A stretch of 64,000 nucleotides of DNA from Canibacter oris. GTDB taxonomy: Bacteria; Actinomycetota; Actinomycetes; Actinomycetales; Microbacteriaceae. Location of the stretch: positions 62,001 to 126,000 of the forward strand of contig NZ_JACIFD010000003.1 in NCBI RefSeq assembly GCF_014197205.1, given 5' to 3'. The notes below the pieces were generated by a model. That model did not search any database and was not told the DNA's origin. It saw nothing but the letters and a program-made list of their open reading frames with translations. Positions 1-7,809 of this stretch are shown here, one piece after another (within the stretch, counting starts at the first letter, position 1; the number at the start of each line of letters is the position of its first letter). The position numbers and the translations under genes are program-made.

Positions 1-168
1 TGTGAAAGGCACCGCTTTGCCTACAATACCGGCAACACCGATGCCATTAAGAGACATCGCCATCACCGGCCCCATAAAGCCAATAGAAATTGCTGTAATC
101 TCCCAGGTTCGCAACTTCCTCTTAACGGATACTACTTCCGGGGCTGCTGTGTCTTCTGTGTACGCCAC
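1..168 (-). CDS. APC-family amino-acid permease, N-terminal fragment cut by window edge
   Basis: Only the first 56 codons lie in the window. After a hydrophilic leader the protein reads RKLRTWEI and then a glycine-rich hydrophobic stretch containing GFMGPVMAMSLNGIGVAG, which resembles the first membrane helix of APC-superfamily amino-acid permeases. The start chosen is a GTG at 168 because AAGGAG lies 6 nt upstream (175-180). An in-frame ATG at 195 has no ribosome binding site. The substrate cannot be told from this fragment. It is probably an importer of an amino acid or amine, in keeping with the polyamine locus a little further right, but that link is inference. Confidence 0.75.
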   Translation of the reverse strand, partial: MAYTEDTAAPEVVSVKRKLRTWEITAISIGFMGPVMAMSLNGIGVAGIVGKAVPFT

Positions 169-248
169 TGTGCGCTCCTTGACTCTCCCAAACATCACTG
201 TTTTGTAATTTTTACTAAAAAACAGTTAAAAAACTGCTTTATTGAAAT

Positions 249-268
249 AAATACTAAATTCAGTATTT
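249..268. promoter_or_regulatory. Inverted repeat upstream of the permease
   Basis: Seven-base arms AAATACT and AGTATTT flank a 6-nt AT-rich spacer. It lies 80 nt upstream of the permease start at 168, in an AT-rich stretch without a gene. The position fits a repressor operator, but no regulator is known here. Confidence 0.3.
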
Positions 269-342
269 GGTTTTGTCAAGCTACCGATCAATTGAGTGCT
301 TGAACTTCGAAATCCGTTCACACAAGCACTGATGTTAAAACC

Positions 343-360
343 TACTCCAAAGTTGGAGTA
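343..360. repeat. Perfect short palindrome between the permease and the orphan membrane gene
   Basis: TACTCCAA and TTGGAGTA are separated by 2 nt (8-bp arms). It sits just after the stop of the gene ending at 376 (leftward) and upstream of the permease promoter region. The tiny loop and lack of a T tract argue for a protein binding site rather than a terminator; unresolved. Confidence 0.3.
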
Positions 361-375
361 TGTGCGAGGTTTGCC

Positions 376-1128
376 CTACTTAAACATTTCATGAAGCGAC
401 AAACTCATTCGAGCATGAATTTCATATATTGCATATAAATTTGCTTCTGCAGATAACTTCCAAATCTGCTTTTTCGGCGCTCCCTCTTTCGAATCGCTTT
501 TAACGATCCACCGCATTTTTGCTTCTAAAATCTCTTTGTAATCGCTTAAAGTCGCAATTTTTATTTTTTGTTCCCCAAAGACTCCCATCCCCAAGCTATC
601 GATAAACGCTTTAGAGTTATGAATTTCACTAAGGTCCAATGAAGTTGGGCTCCAAAAATCTTTACCAACAAGTTTATATAAGTCCGAATCATCCTTGAAT
701 AAATAATGTGCTGCACCAAGGAGAAAATCCGATGTGGTAGCAGAAAGACGTTCATTCACGTTATAAAAGCGGGAAAATGACTTATCAAACTTACCCTTAT
801 TCTTAGAAACTAAGTGCAAATCACATGAAGCAGCATTAATTAATTCCACCTGCGATTTAAGTTTGACATAGGGCGATCTTCGAATATCTCGTATCATAAA
901 TAACCAAGGGATATCTAAAAATTCGACTTCCCCAGCATGAACGTAACTTCCGTTTTCTGTGATTAATTTCTTTCTTAACTCATTGCTCCAGGAGTTAAAA
1001 GAAGTTCTGACTGCCTGTTCCCTATCCAAATTCTTTTGATTTTTTTCAAACTTCCAACCAAAAAAAGCAATCAATAAAGATATGAGAAAATTAGACAGTG
1101 CGTCAATCCAGGGCAAATACTCTTCCAA
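376..1128 (-). CDS. Hypothetical membrane-anchored protein, AT-rich
   Basis: A 250-residue protein that I do not recognise. One hydrophobic helix lies at about residues 6-24, followed by charged K/N/D/E-rich sequence, so it is probably a single-pass protein with a soluble cytoplasmic body. The start is TTG, supported by AGGAG 5 nt upstream. Base composition is much more AT-rich than the rest of the window, with many AAA, AAT and TTT codons, which suggests recent acquisition. The next gene upstream (1255-1833) shares this composition and strand, so the two may be a unit, but the 126-nt gap leaves that open. No catalytic motif is visible. Confidence 0.6.
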   Translation of the reverse strand: MEEYLPWIDALSNFLISLLIAFFGWKFEKNQKNLDREQAVRTSFNSWSNELRKKLITENGSYVHAGEVEFLDIPWLFMIRDIRRSPYVKLKSQVELINAASCDLHLVSKNKGKFDKSFSRFYNVNERLSATTSDFLLGAAHYLFKDDSDLYKLVGKDFWSPTSLDLSEIHNSKAFIDSLGMGVFGEQKIKIATLSDYKEILEAKMRWIVKSDSKEGAPKKQIWKLSAEANLYAIYEIHARMSLSLHEMFK

Positions 1129-1254
1129 AACTACTCCTGCTAAGACAAAACTTTACTGCTGGTTTAGTTGCGAATACAAACACAAACATCTAATGATTTG
1201 TACAGATATTTCTGCGTATCTTTACAACAGGAAACAGTAAATCCAGTTCACTCG

Positions 1255-1833
1255 TCACATTACTTGAACCAAAGTTCTTGTCAGAATAAATTTTTTTGCG
1301 GAAAAAGCAATCCCAAAGACACAAACCCAAATTGCCGCACCTAACGCAAAGCCAGCATAAGGAAGAATTATTTCTACGTTTATTTGTTTAATTTTCTCCT
1401 TTTCAATTGCGCCTTCTCCGAAAAGTCCAAGTATAAATTCTAACGATCCAGTAAACATAAAAATCACAGTTACAACAATTGATGAACCGACTATTTGTAA
1501 AAACATCCAAATCAAAGTTATTTCTTTGTGCGCCTGCTGATAGGTGTTATCCAAAAACTGCGTGCTTACTTGCAATTCATCCATCTTGTTTTTAATGTCC
1601 TCCGCAGAAGGGATTTTTGTTAAATCTTCTTTTATAAACAACAACAAAATTACGCAATATAAAACTCCACTTGCTAGAAATATGATGCTTGGAAGTTTTA
1701 GCTCAGGCAAGCAACTAATGACAACTAACAATAAAGCAAATAATAAAAGAAATATCGTGATTGTGAAAAACACATAACGGCAAACGCATTGCTCTAAAAC
1801 ATATTTAGTGAGGTCTTTTTTTGTATTGCCCAT
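1255..1833 (-). CDS. Hypothetical four-helix membrane protein, AT-rich
   Basis: 192 residues with four clear hydrophobic segments at about 18-40, 46-67, 105-128 and 155-178. A charged loop (about 68-104) connects the two helix pairs. The start ATG is preceded by GAGGTGG 4 nt upstream. The AT-rich codon use matches the neighbouring gene at 376-1128 and differs from the GC-rich genes to the right. I do not recognise the family. A paired membrane-protein cassette acquired by transfer is a reasonable guess, but function is unknown. Confidence 0.6.
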   Translation of the reverse strand: MGNTKKDLTKYVLEQCVCRYVFFTITIFLLLFALLLVVISCLPELKLPSIIFLASGVLYCVILLLFIKEDLTKIPSAEDIKNKMDELQVSTQFLDNTYQQAHKEITLIWMFLQIVGSSIVVTVIFMFTGSLEFILGLFGEGAIEKEKIKQINVEIILPYAGFALGAAIWVCVFGIAFSAKKFILTRTLVQVM

Positions 1834-1881
1834 TTTCCACCTCGTCTGATTTCGGGTTTAGCTTCTAAGCATTCAAGTGCT

Positions 1882-2238
1882 TCAGTCATCCACTACGGTG
1901 TAGTGTTTGCGCACGGGGGTGTGCACATCCCAGGTGCCGCGCCAACCGCTGGGCATCACAACAATGTCGCCGCCACGGTAGGTGCGCGGTTCCGCTCCCT
2001 CAGCGGTGATGGTCACCTCGCCGCTGATGAGGTAGCAAATCTCGGTGTAGCCGTCGCGCACCGCAGTGAAGCTGCCCACGCCGCACTCCCACACCCCGGT
2101 CTCTATCTTGCCGCCGCTCCACACCGGCAGGGTCGCCTCCGTTAAACCCGGTGTGGTCGCGGTCGGCTTCGGCTGTGGGGTGCCGAGATCCACTCCCGGC
2201 ACCTGCTGCAAGCCAGCAGTGTCAATGGTTTCGCTCAT
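1882..2238 (-). CDS. Cupin-domain protein (DUF861/EutQ-like)
   Basis: A 118-residue single-domain cupin. The core is at about residues 40-112, with the glycine-rich turn around GEVTITAEG and RGGDIVVMPSGWRGTWDV, typical of the small cupin_3 (DUF861) family found beside amine and aromatic catabolism genes. It starts 1 nt after the stop of the FAD oxidoreductase, with GGAAGGGG as ribosome binding site, so the two are cotranscribed. It is the last gene of the leftward importer/oxidase operon (7489 to 1882). A role in detoxifying or rearranging the aldehyde or amide product of the oxidase is plausible but not shown. Confidence 0.75.
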   Translation of the reverse strand: MSETIDTAGLQQVPGVDLGTPQPKPTATTPGLTEATLPVWSGGKIETGVWECGVGSFTAVRDGYTEICYLISGEVTITAEGAEPRTYRGGDIVVMPSGWRGTWDVHTPVRKHYTVVDD

Positions 2239-2239
2239 G

Positions 2240-3637
2240 TTAGTGTCCCCTTCCGGTAATCACGTCAGCGATTTTCGCGATCGGTGAAGTTGTTTTACGG
2301 CCCGCAGTCTCCGCGCGGTCAGCCATGCCGTAAGCCTGATACAGCCCCTTGGTGGCGATCCACCTCAGCGGCTCCGGCTCCCACTTGCGCACCCGGTGGT
2401 TCACCCACGGCAGACTCACCAGGTCACTGTCGCGCTCCAAAATCAGGTCGCACAGGGTGCGGCCGGCGAGGTTGGTGCTGGTCACACCCGTGCCCACATA
2501 GCCGCCGCCCCACGCCATTCCGGTGGCGCGATCCAACCCCACAGTAGCCGCCCAATCGCGAGGCACGCCCAGCACGCCAGACCAGGTGTGGGCAATCTCT
2601 ACCCCGCGGGTCACCGGGAAGAACCGGTTCAAAATCTCGGTCAGGGTGTCAACCGTCACCTGCGGCGTCTGCCCGTCAAGGTCGGTGCGCGAACCGTACT
2701 TGTAAGGCACCCCGCGGCCGCCAATCGCGATGCGGTCGTCGGCGGTGCGCTGCGCATACATGTAAACGTGCGCGAAATCGCCCAGCACCTCGCGACCTTC
2801 CCAGCGAATCTCCTCCCACATCGCGGCATCAAGCGGTGCGGTGGCGATCAGCGAAGAGTTCATCGGCAGCCACAGTCGCTTCAGCCCCTTCAGCCCCGCC
2901 GTGAAACCCTCGGTCGCGCGCACCACAAAATCTGCGTGCACCGTGCCGGCAGTGGTTACGAGTTTGCCGGGCAAAATCTCCTCCACCCGGGTCTGCTCGT
3001 AAATCTCCACCCCGAGTTTTTCACAGGCGGCGGCGAGCCCGGCAGCCAATTTTGCGGGTTGGATCCGCGCCGCGTGCGGATGCCACACCGCGGCCCGGGT
3101 GCCATGCACGTTAATTCGCCGCAGCGCCTCCGCCGCTTCCAACACCTGCAAATCAGTGTGCTTGTAGCGCGCTTCTGCCGCCGCAAACTGCCTGAGCCGC
3201 CGCTCCTGCGCCGTGTTTAGCGCAACATTGTATTCGCCGCCCTGCACAATATCCGCGTCGATGCCCTCGGCCTCGCACACCCGCATCACCTCAAGCACGG
3301 TGTTATTCATTTCCTGCTGGAAGCGATTCACGCTGTCGATGCCGTGCTGTTTCAGGTACTGTTCGCGGCCGCCCGTGATGGTGTTGGTAAGCCAGCCGCC
3401 GTTCCGGCCCGAAGCGCCGTAACCCGCGTGCCGCTGCTCCACAACCGCCACCCGCAGCTCAGGTTTTGCCTGTTTCAGGTAGTAGGCCGTCCACAACCCG
3501 GTGTAGCCTGCTCCCACAATCGCAACATCAACCGTGATATCGCCGCGCAACCCCGGGCGTAACCCGGCCACGCCGCTATCAGCCCCGGGTGCCCCGCCAA
3601 GCTGCTGCCACCAGTGTGAAACATTTCCGTTTAACAT
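2240..3637 (-). CDS. FAD-dependent amine oxidoreductase, PuuB/OrdL-like (DAO family)
   Basis: About 465 residues. The N-terminal dinucleotide-binding fold is visible (VDVAIVGAGYTGLWTAYYL), followed by VVEQRHAGYGASGRNGG, the signature of the D-amino-acid oxidase (DAO) family, and a C-terminal GGGYVGTGVTSTNLAGR that contacts FAD. The N terminus SHWWQQLG resembles gamma-glutamylputrescine oxidases (PuuB). The start chosen is ATG 3637, with AAAGGAGTGG just upstream; the open frame extends further right but lacks such a signal. It lies downstream of a PotABCD-like importer, so oxidation of an imported polyamine or related amine is the likely role. No gamma-glutamylputrescine synthetase is in the window, so the exact substrate is unknown. 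Confidence 0.85.
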   Translation of the reverse strand: MLNGNVSHWWQQLGGAPGADSGVAGLRPGLRGDITVDVAIVGAGYTGLWTAYYLKQAKPELRVAVVEQRHAGYGASGRNGGWLTNTITGGREQYLKQHGIDSVNRFQQEMNNTVLEVMRVCEAEGIDADIVQGGEYNVALNTAQERRLRQFAAAEARYKHTDLQVLEAAEALRRINVHGTRAAVWHPHAARIQPAKLAAGLAAACEKLGVEIYEQTRVEEILPGKLVTTAGTVHADFVVRATEGFTAGLKGLKRLWLPMNSSLIATAPLDAAMWEEIRWEGREVLGDFAHVYMYAQRTADDRIAIGGRGVPYKYGSRTDLDGQTPQVTVDTLTEILNRFFPVTRGVEIAHTWSGVLGVPRDWAATVGLDRATGMAWGGGYVGTGVTSTNLAGRTLCDLILERDSDLVSLPWVNHRVRKWEPEPLRWIATKGLYQAYGMADRAETAGRKTTSPIAKIADVITGRGH

Positions 3638-3678
3638 TTCCCCACTCCTTTGATAGTTAAATTTTATGTCGCAAAACG

Positions 3679-4686
3679 CTACGCCGGAAGTACCGGAGCG
3701 AAATTTGGGTTCCAAGTTAGTAACGCCCGGTTGCCGGTGCTCGGGAGCCACTCATACGGGGTCGCGCTGCGGACCACGCCGGTGGATCCACCTGGCAATT
3801 CAATCTCGAACTTCCATTCGGCGCCCAAATATATTGCCTGCTTCACGGTGACCGGCAGCTGCGGGGCGGCGGCGAGATTAGTGTGTGGCTCCACCAGCTT
3901 GCCCTGCTCCGGCCGCACAATCGTCACGGTTTTGCCGTCTGCGCTCGGCACCACGGTGGAGTCGCCGATGAACTCCGCCACAAATCGGGTTTTCGGGGTT
4001 TCGTAGAGCTCTTTCGCGGTGCCGACCTGCTCGATTTTGCCGTGGTTGAAAACCGCGATGCGGTCAGACAGGGTCAGTGCCTCTTCCTGATCGTGGGTCA
4101 CGAAAATGAAGGTGCGGCCGATTTCGCGGTGAATGCGGCGCAACTCCAGCTGCAGCTGCTCCCGCAGTTTCTTGTCGAGCGCGCCCAGCGGCTCATCAAG
4201 CAGCAACACCCGCGGCTCAAACACCAGCGCCCGCGCCAGCGCCACTCGCTGCTGCTGCCCGCCGGAGAGCTCGTGCGGGAAGCGCTCCCCGAAACCGCTC
4301 AGCCCGGCAACCTCTAGCGCCTGCGCAACCCGCGTCGCAATCTCTGCCTTCGCCACTTTACGCTCCCGCAGCGGAAATGCCACATTGGCGTTCACCGTGA
4401 GGTGCGGAAACAGCGCATAGTGCTGAAACACGATGCCGAGATCGCGTTTGTGGACCGGCACCTCGTTCATCAGCTCATCGTCGATGTAGATGCCCCCGGT
4501 GGTGAGCTGGGCGAAACCCGCAATGAGGTTGAGGGTGGTGGTTTTACCGGAGCCGGATGGCCCCAGAAAAGTCATGAACTCGCCGGCTTTAATGTCGAGG
4601 CTGACATCATCAAGCGCGACTGATTTAGGGTAGTGCTTAGAGACGCCCTCCAGCCGAATCGGGGCGCCAGCAGATAGTTCAGCCAC
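3679..4686 (-). CDS. Polyamine-type ABC importer ATPase (PotA-like)
   Basis: The ATP-binding subunit of a spermidine/putrescine-type importer, about 335 residues. Walker A GPSGSGKTT, Q-loop VFQHYALFPHLTV, signature LSGGQQQRVALARAL and Walker B LLLDEPLGALD are all intact, and the H-loop reads FVTHDQEEA. A C-terminal TOBE-like regulatory domain follows (about 240-335). The GTG at 4686 is chosen because GGAAGGAAG lies 4 nt upstream; it overlaps the permease stop by 8 nt. It is third from last in the operon potD-potB-potC-potA-oxidase-cupin. Confidence 0.93.
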   Translation of the reverse strand: MAELSAGAPIRLEGVSKHYPKSVALDDVSLDIKAGEFMTFLGPSGSGKTTTLNLIAGFAQLTTGGIYIDDELMNEVPVHKRDLGIVFQHYALFPHLTVNANVAFPLRERKVAKAEIATRVAQALEVAGLSGFGERFPHELSGGQQQRVALARALVFEPRVLLLDEPLGALDKKLREQLQLELRRIHREIGRTFIFVTHDQEEALTLSDRIAVFNHGKIEQVGTAKELYETPKTRFVAEFIGDSTVVPSADGKTVTIVRPEQGKLVEPHTNLAAAPQLPVTVKQAIYLGAEWKFEIELPGGSTGVVRSATPYEWLPSTGNRALLTWNPNFAPVLPA

Positions 4687-5476
4687 GTTTCTTCCTTCCT
4701 GTGGCAAGTAAAGCGATTACTACGATTGCGGTTGTGAGCAGCAGAATCACGGTTGCTGCCGCAGCAAGCGTGGGGTCAGTGTCGCGGGTCACGCTGGCGT
4801 ACATTAGCACCGGCAGCGTCTCGAAATACGGACTCTTGATGAACAGCGACAACACCACCTCGTCGAAGGAGGTGACGAAGGCAAACAGCGCCCCCGAAAC
4901 CAGGCTAGGCGTGATGTTTGGCAGCGTCACTTTCATGAAGGTGCCGAAGGCGTTTGCCCCCAGGCTGCGCGCCGCGAGCTCCAGGCGCTCGTCAAAATTT
5001 GCGAGCCCGGAGTTAATCGCGATCACCGTGAACGGCAGCGCCAGCACCGTGTGGGCGAACAGGAACCCCGGCAGGGTGCCGACCAGCCCCAAATACAAGA
5101 ACACCGCGTATACGCCAATCGCCAGCACGATCCCCGGCACCACCATCGGGGCAATCAGCCCCGCGGTAACCGCCGCCATCAGTTTCTTCTGCGCGATAAC
5201 CCGCAGCCCGAGCGCCGCCAACAGCCCCAGCACGGTTGCAAGCACCGCAACCAGCAGCCCCAGCAGCAGGGAGTTGCCGAGCGCGGCAGTCCACTGCGGG
5301 TTGGTGAAGAACGACTCGTACCACCTGAAAGACCAGCCCTGCGGCGGAAAAACCAGCGAGGCTTTGTCGGTGAAACTCAGGGGAATCACAATCAGAGTGG
5401 GGGCAATCAGCCACACCGCCACAACCGCGGCAAGCGCCCACAACCAGACTCTCGTAAACAAACTAGGTTTCAGCAT
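4679..5476 (-). CDS. Polyamine-type ABC importer permease 2 (PotC-like)
   Basis: A 265-residue inner-membrane permease with about six helices. The EAA-type cytoplasmic loop that docks the ATPase is visible near residues 165-190 (ELAARSLGANAFGTFMKVTLP). AAAGGTG lies upstream of the ATG, which directly follows the stop of the preceding permease, so translation is coupled. It pairs with the permease at 5477-6364 to form the transmembrane channel of the importer. Confidence 0.92.
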   Translation of the reverse strand: MLKPSLFTRVWLWALAAVVAVWLIAPTLIVIPLSFTDKASLVFPPQGWSFRWYESFFTNPQWTAALGNSLLLGLLVAVLATVLGLLAALGLRVIAQKKLMAAVTAGLIAPMVVPGIVLAIGVYAVFLYLGLVGTLPGFLFAHTVLALPFTVIAINSGLANFDERLELAARSLGANAFGTFMKVTLPNITPSLVSGALFAFVTSFDEVVLSLFIKSPYFETLPVLMYASVTRDTDPTLAAAATVILLLTTAIVVIALLATGRKKRG

Positions 5477-6364
5477 TTAGAACACCTTTACTGCGATACC
5501 ACGTTTTGCGCCGCTCTTCGCTATCAGTGCCAGCAGTCCCAGAATCAACAGGGTGCACACCAACAAGATGACTCCGAGCGCACCGCCGCGACCCCACTGC
5601 AGCAGCCCATTGACCTGCGTGTAAATAGACTGCGCCAGCATGCTGTCTTGCGGCGACCCGAGCAGCGCGGGGGTGACATAAAACCCGAGTGCTTGAATGA
5701 ACACCAGCAGCGAGCCGGCGGCGATGCCGGAGATGCTCAGCGGCAGATACACTTTCAAAAACGCCACCGCGGGCCGCGCGCCGAGTGACCTGGCCGCGGT
5801 GATGAGACGCAGATCGATACTGCTCATGGTGGCGTACAGCGGCAGCACCATAAACGGCATCAGCACCTGGGTCAGGCCAATCATCACCCCGGTGTTGGTG
5901 CGCAAAAGTTGCAGCGGCCCGACACCGAAAACCTCAAGCAGGTTGTTAATCACACCGTTATCCTGCAGCAGCACGATCCACGCGAAGGTTCTAATCATCA
6001 GCGAGGTCCAAAACGGAATCAGCGCAATCACCAGCAGTGCGATGCGGGCGCGTTTGCCCACAATCGTCATCAGGTAGGCGTAGGGATACGCGAGCACCAG
6101 GCAGATAACGGTTGCGAGCGCGGCGTTGCTGAAGGTCCGCCCGATTGTTGCCAGGTTGTTGGGGTCGGAGAACACCCATTCATAATTTTGGATTCCGGGG
6201 TGTGGATCGCTGACGCTGCGCAGCATACTGTCTAGCAGAGGGTAAGCAAAGACTCCCAGCAGCAGGGCGTACGCCGGCAGCAGTAGCAGCAGGGCCCGGA
6301 ATCGGGCGCGCGGGGTTTTGCGTCTATCCGCGCGCCCGATCGGAATGTTTGTTGTATCTGCCAC
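5477..6364 (-). CDS. Polyamine-type ABC importer permease 1 (PotB-like)
   Basis: A 295-residue permease. After an arginine-rich cytoplasmic N terminus there are about six membrane helices and an EAA-like loop near ITAARSLGARPAVAFLKVYLP. The start is GTG, 3 nt after the stop of the binding-protein gene, with AGGGG upstream. PotB-like permeases usually precede PotC-like ones, as here. Its partner subunits are immediately adjacent. Confidence 0.92.
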   Translation of the reverse strand: MADTTNIPIGRADRRKTPRARFRALLLLLPAYALLLGVFAYPLLDSMLRSVSDPHPGIQNYEWVFSDPNNLATIGRTFSNAALATVICLVLAYPYAYLMTIVGKRARIALLVIALIPFWTSLMIRTFAWIVLLQDNGVINNLLEVFGVGPLQLLRTNTGVMIGLTQVLMPFMVLPLYATMSSIDLRLITAARSLGARPAVAFLKVYLPLSISGIAAGSLLVFIQALGFYVTPALLGSPQDSMLAQSIYTQVNGLLQWGRGGALGVILLVCTLLILGLLALIAKSGAKRGIAVKVF

Positions 6365-6367
6365 GAT

Positions 6368-7489
6368 TTACCCCTGCAGCCACTTCACCCATCGTTCGAG
6401 TTCAGCGTCGTAGTTGGCAGCCCACCAGGCGGTGTCGGTGGAAACAATTTTCGCGGCGATTTCCGGCTCGGTGATGAGGTACTGTTTGCCGAGCTCACTC
6501 AGCTGCGGCGCAGCGTCTTTATGCACCGGTGAGTAGGCGGTCATCTCGGTCACTTTCGCCTGCGCTGCCGCGCCGAGGTAGTGGTTGATTAGCGCCATCG
6601 CAGCCTTTGGATTTTTTGCGCCCTTAGGCACGCCTAGTGCGTCTGCGATGAGCAGTGATCCATCCCAGATTGGCGCGTATTTCGCGCCGTTTTCAACCGC
6701 TGCGAAACCGCGGCCAGACCACACCAGCGCCATGTCTGCTTCGCCAGATTCCATCATTTGCTGCGATTCTGCGCCGGTTTTCCAGTAGATCAGGCTGTCT
6801 TTAATGGTGTCTAGTTTGGCGTATGCTTTGTCCATGTCAAGCGGGTACAAGTTTTCCGGCGCTACCCCCTCAGCCAGCAGTGCGCCCTCATAAACTCCCG
6901 GGCCCACATCCTCAAACCCGGCGATGGCACGTTTGCCCGGGAATTTTGCGGTGTCAAAGAAATCTTGCCAGCCGGTTGGCGGAGTTGGATATTTCTCAGT
7001 GTTGTACATGATGACGTAGCTGTACTGCATCGCCGGCACGTAGCAGGAGCCAACCAGCTCTTGATGCTCGATATTGGAGGTGTCGATAATGCTGAAGTCG
7101 AGATCCATCAGCAGCCCATCCGGGCCGCAGTTCTTTTCAGCCCAAATAATGTCGCTGTCGACCACGTCCCAGGTCACGTTTTTGCTGTCTACCTGGGCTT
7201 TTACCTTCGCATATTCGGTGGGGCCGTCAGACAGCAGGTTGGCGCCGGAGATGCTCTTAAATTCTTCTAACGCGGCAATTTGTGCATCCTGGTAAATGCC
7301 ACCCCAGGAGCTGAACGTGAGGTTTACCCCTTTAAGCGCTCCTTCTTTGGTGACACCTGCTTGTGCGGGACCGGTGCCCAGGTCAATGTCTGCACTCTGT
7401 TGTGGGCCGCTCCCGCAGGCGCTGAGCAGCACAGCGGCGGTGATACCGAGCACTGGCAAAGCCACGCGTGTCTTATTGTGCTTTAACAT
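6368..7489 (-). CDS. Polyamine-type ABC importer substrate-binding lipoprotein (PotD-like)
   Basis: 373 residues. It has a lipoprotein signal with lipobox LLSAC, so the mature protein would be anchored to the outer face of the membrane. The body follows the PotD/PotF pattern (LTFSSWGGIYQDAQ near the mature N terminus, then WDVVDSD). The start is taken as the ATG at 7489, 6 nt after AAAGGAG; an in-frame ATG at 7495 abuts the Shine-Dalgarno and is too close. It is the first gene of the leftward operon. Family membership is strong, but the ligand could be putrescine, spermidine or another small cation. Confidence 0.92.
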   Translation of the reverse strand: MLKHNKTRVALPVLGITAAVLLSACGSGPQQSADIDLGTGPAQAGVTKEGALKGVNLTFSSWGGIYQDAQIAALEEFKSISGANLLSDGPTEYAKVKAQVDSKNVTWDVVDSDIIWAEKNCGPDGLLMDLDFSIIDTSNIEHQELVGSCYVPAMQYSYVIMYNTEKYPTPPTGWQDFFDTAKFPGKRAIAGFEDVGPGVYEGALLAEGVAPENLYPLDMDKAYAKLDTIKDSLIYWKTGAESQQMMESGEADMALVWSGRGFAAVENGAKYAPIWDGSLLIADALGVPKGAKNPKAAMALINHYLGAAAQAKVTEMTAYSPVHKDAAPQLSELGKQYLITEPEIAAKIVSTDTAWWAANYDAELERWVKWLQG

Positions 7490-7644
7490 ATCCATCTCCT
7501 TTGAATGTGTTGGTTAAACAGTTACCCTGTGCGATTGCGTTAAGTCTTCTTCGAGTTATGCTGGCGCCGCAAATGGTTCGGATGCCTCACGAGTTCTGCG
7601 ATTAGACTCAGCATATTCTCAACATCGCAATAATGTCAAGTCTC

Positions 7645-7684
7645 TTTTGCTATCTCAGCAAAATATTTACGTTATTTTGTAAAT
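7645..7684. promoter_or_regulatory. Two tandem inverted repeats in the divergent promoter region
   Basis: The 320-nt gap 7490-7809 lies between the leftward importer operon and the rightward permease/amidohydrolase operon and contains no gene. It holds TTTTGCT-N5-AGCAAAA (7645-7663, 7-bp arms) directly followed by ATTTAC-N8-GTAAAT (7665-7684, 6-bp arms) in an AT-rich core. Placement suggests operators through which one regulator could control both operons. I could not assign -35 and -10 boxes with confidence. Confidence 0.4.
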
Positions 7685-7809
7685 TTACACGACTTTACCC
7701 GCCTGTTTCGTCTCGACTCTCACACCGCAGCAAAGAGTGTTCTAGACTGGTACCGAAACCGCATCACAGCGCGGTTCATCTCATATTTAGTCACTCGTAA
7801 GGAACGCCG

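Noticed and set aside
2396-3220. Long rightward open frame opposite the FAD oxidoreductase
   Set aside because: It is the antisense of a gene with clear motifs, is rich in His, Arg and Pro, and has no ribosome binding site.
5051-5788. Rightward frame rich in Gln and Arg opposite the permease genes
   Set aside because: Shadow of two well-supported membrane-protein genes; composition is not protein-like.
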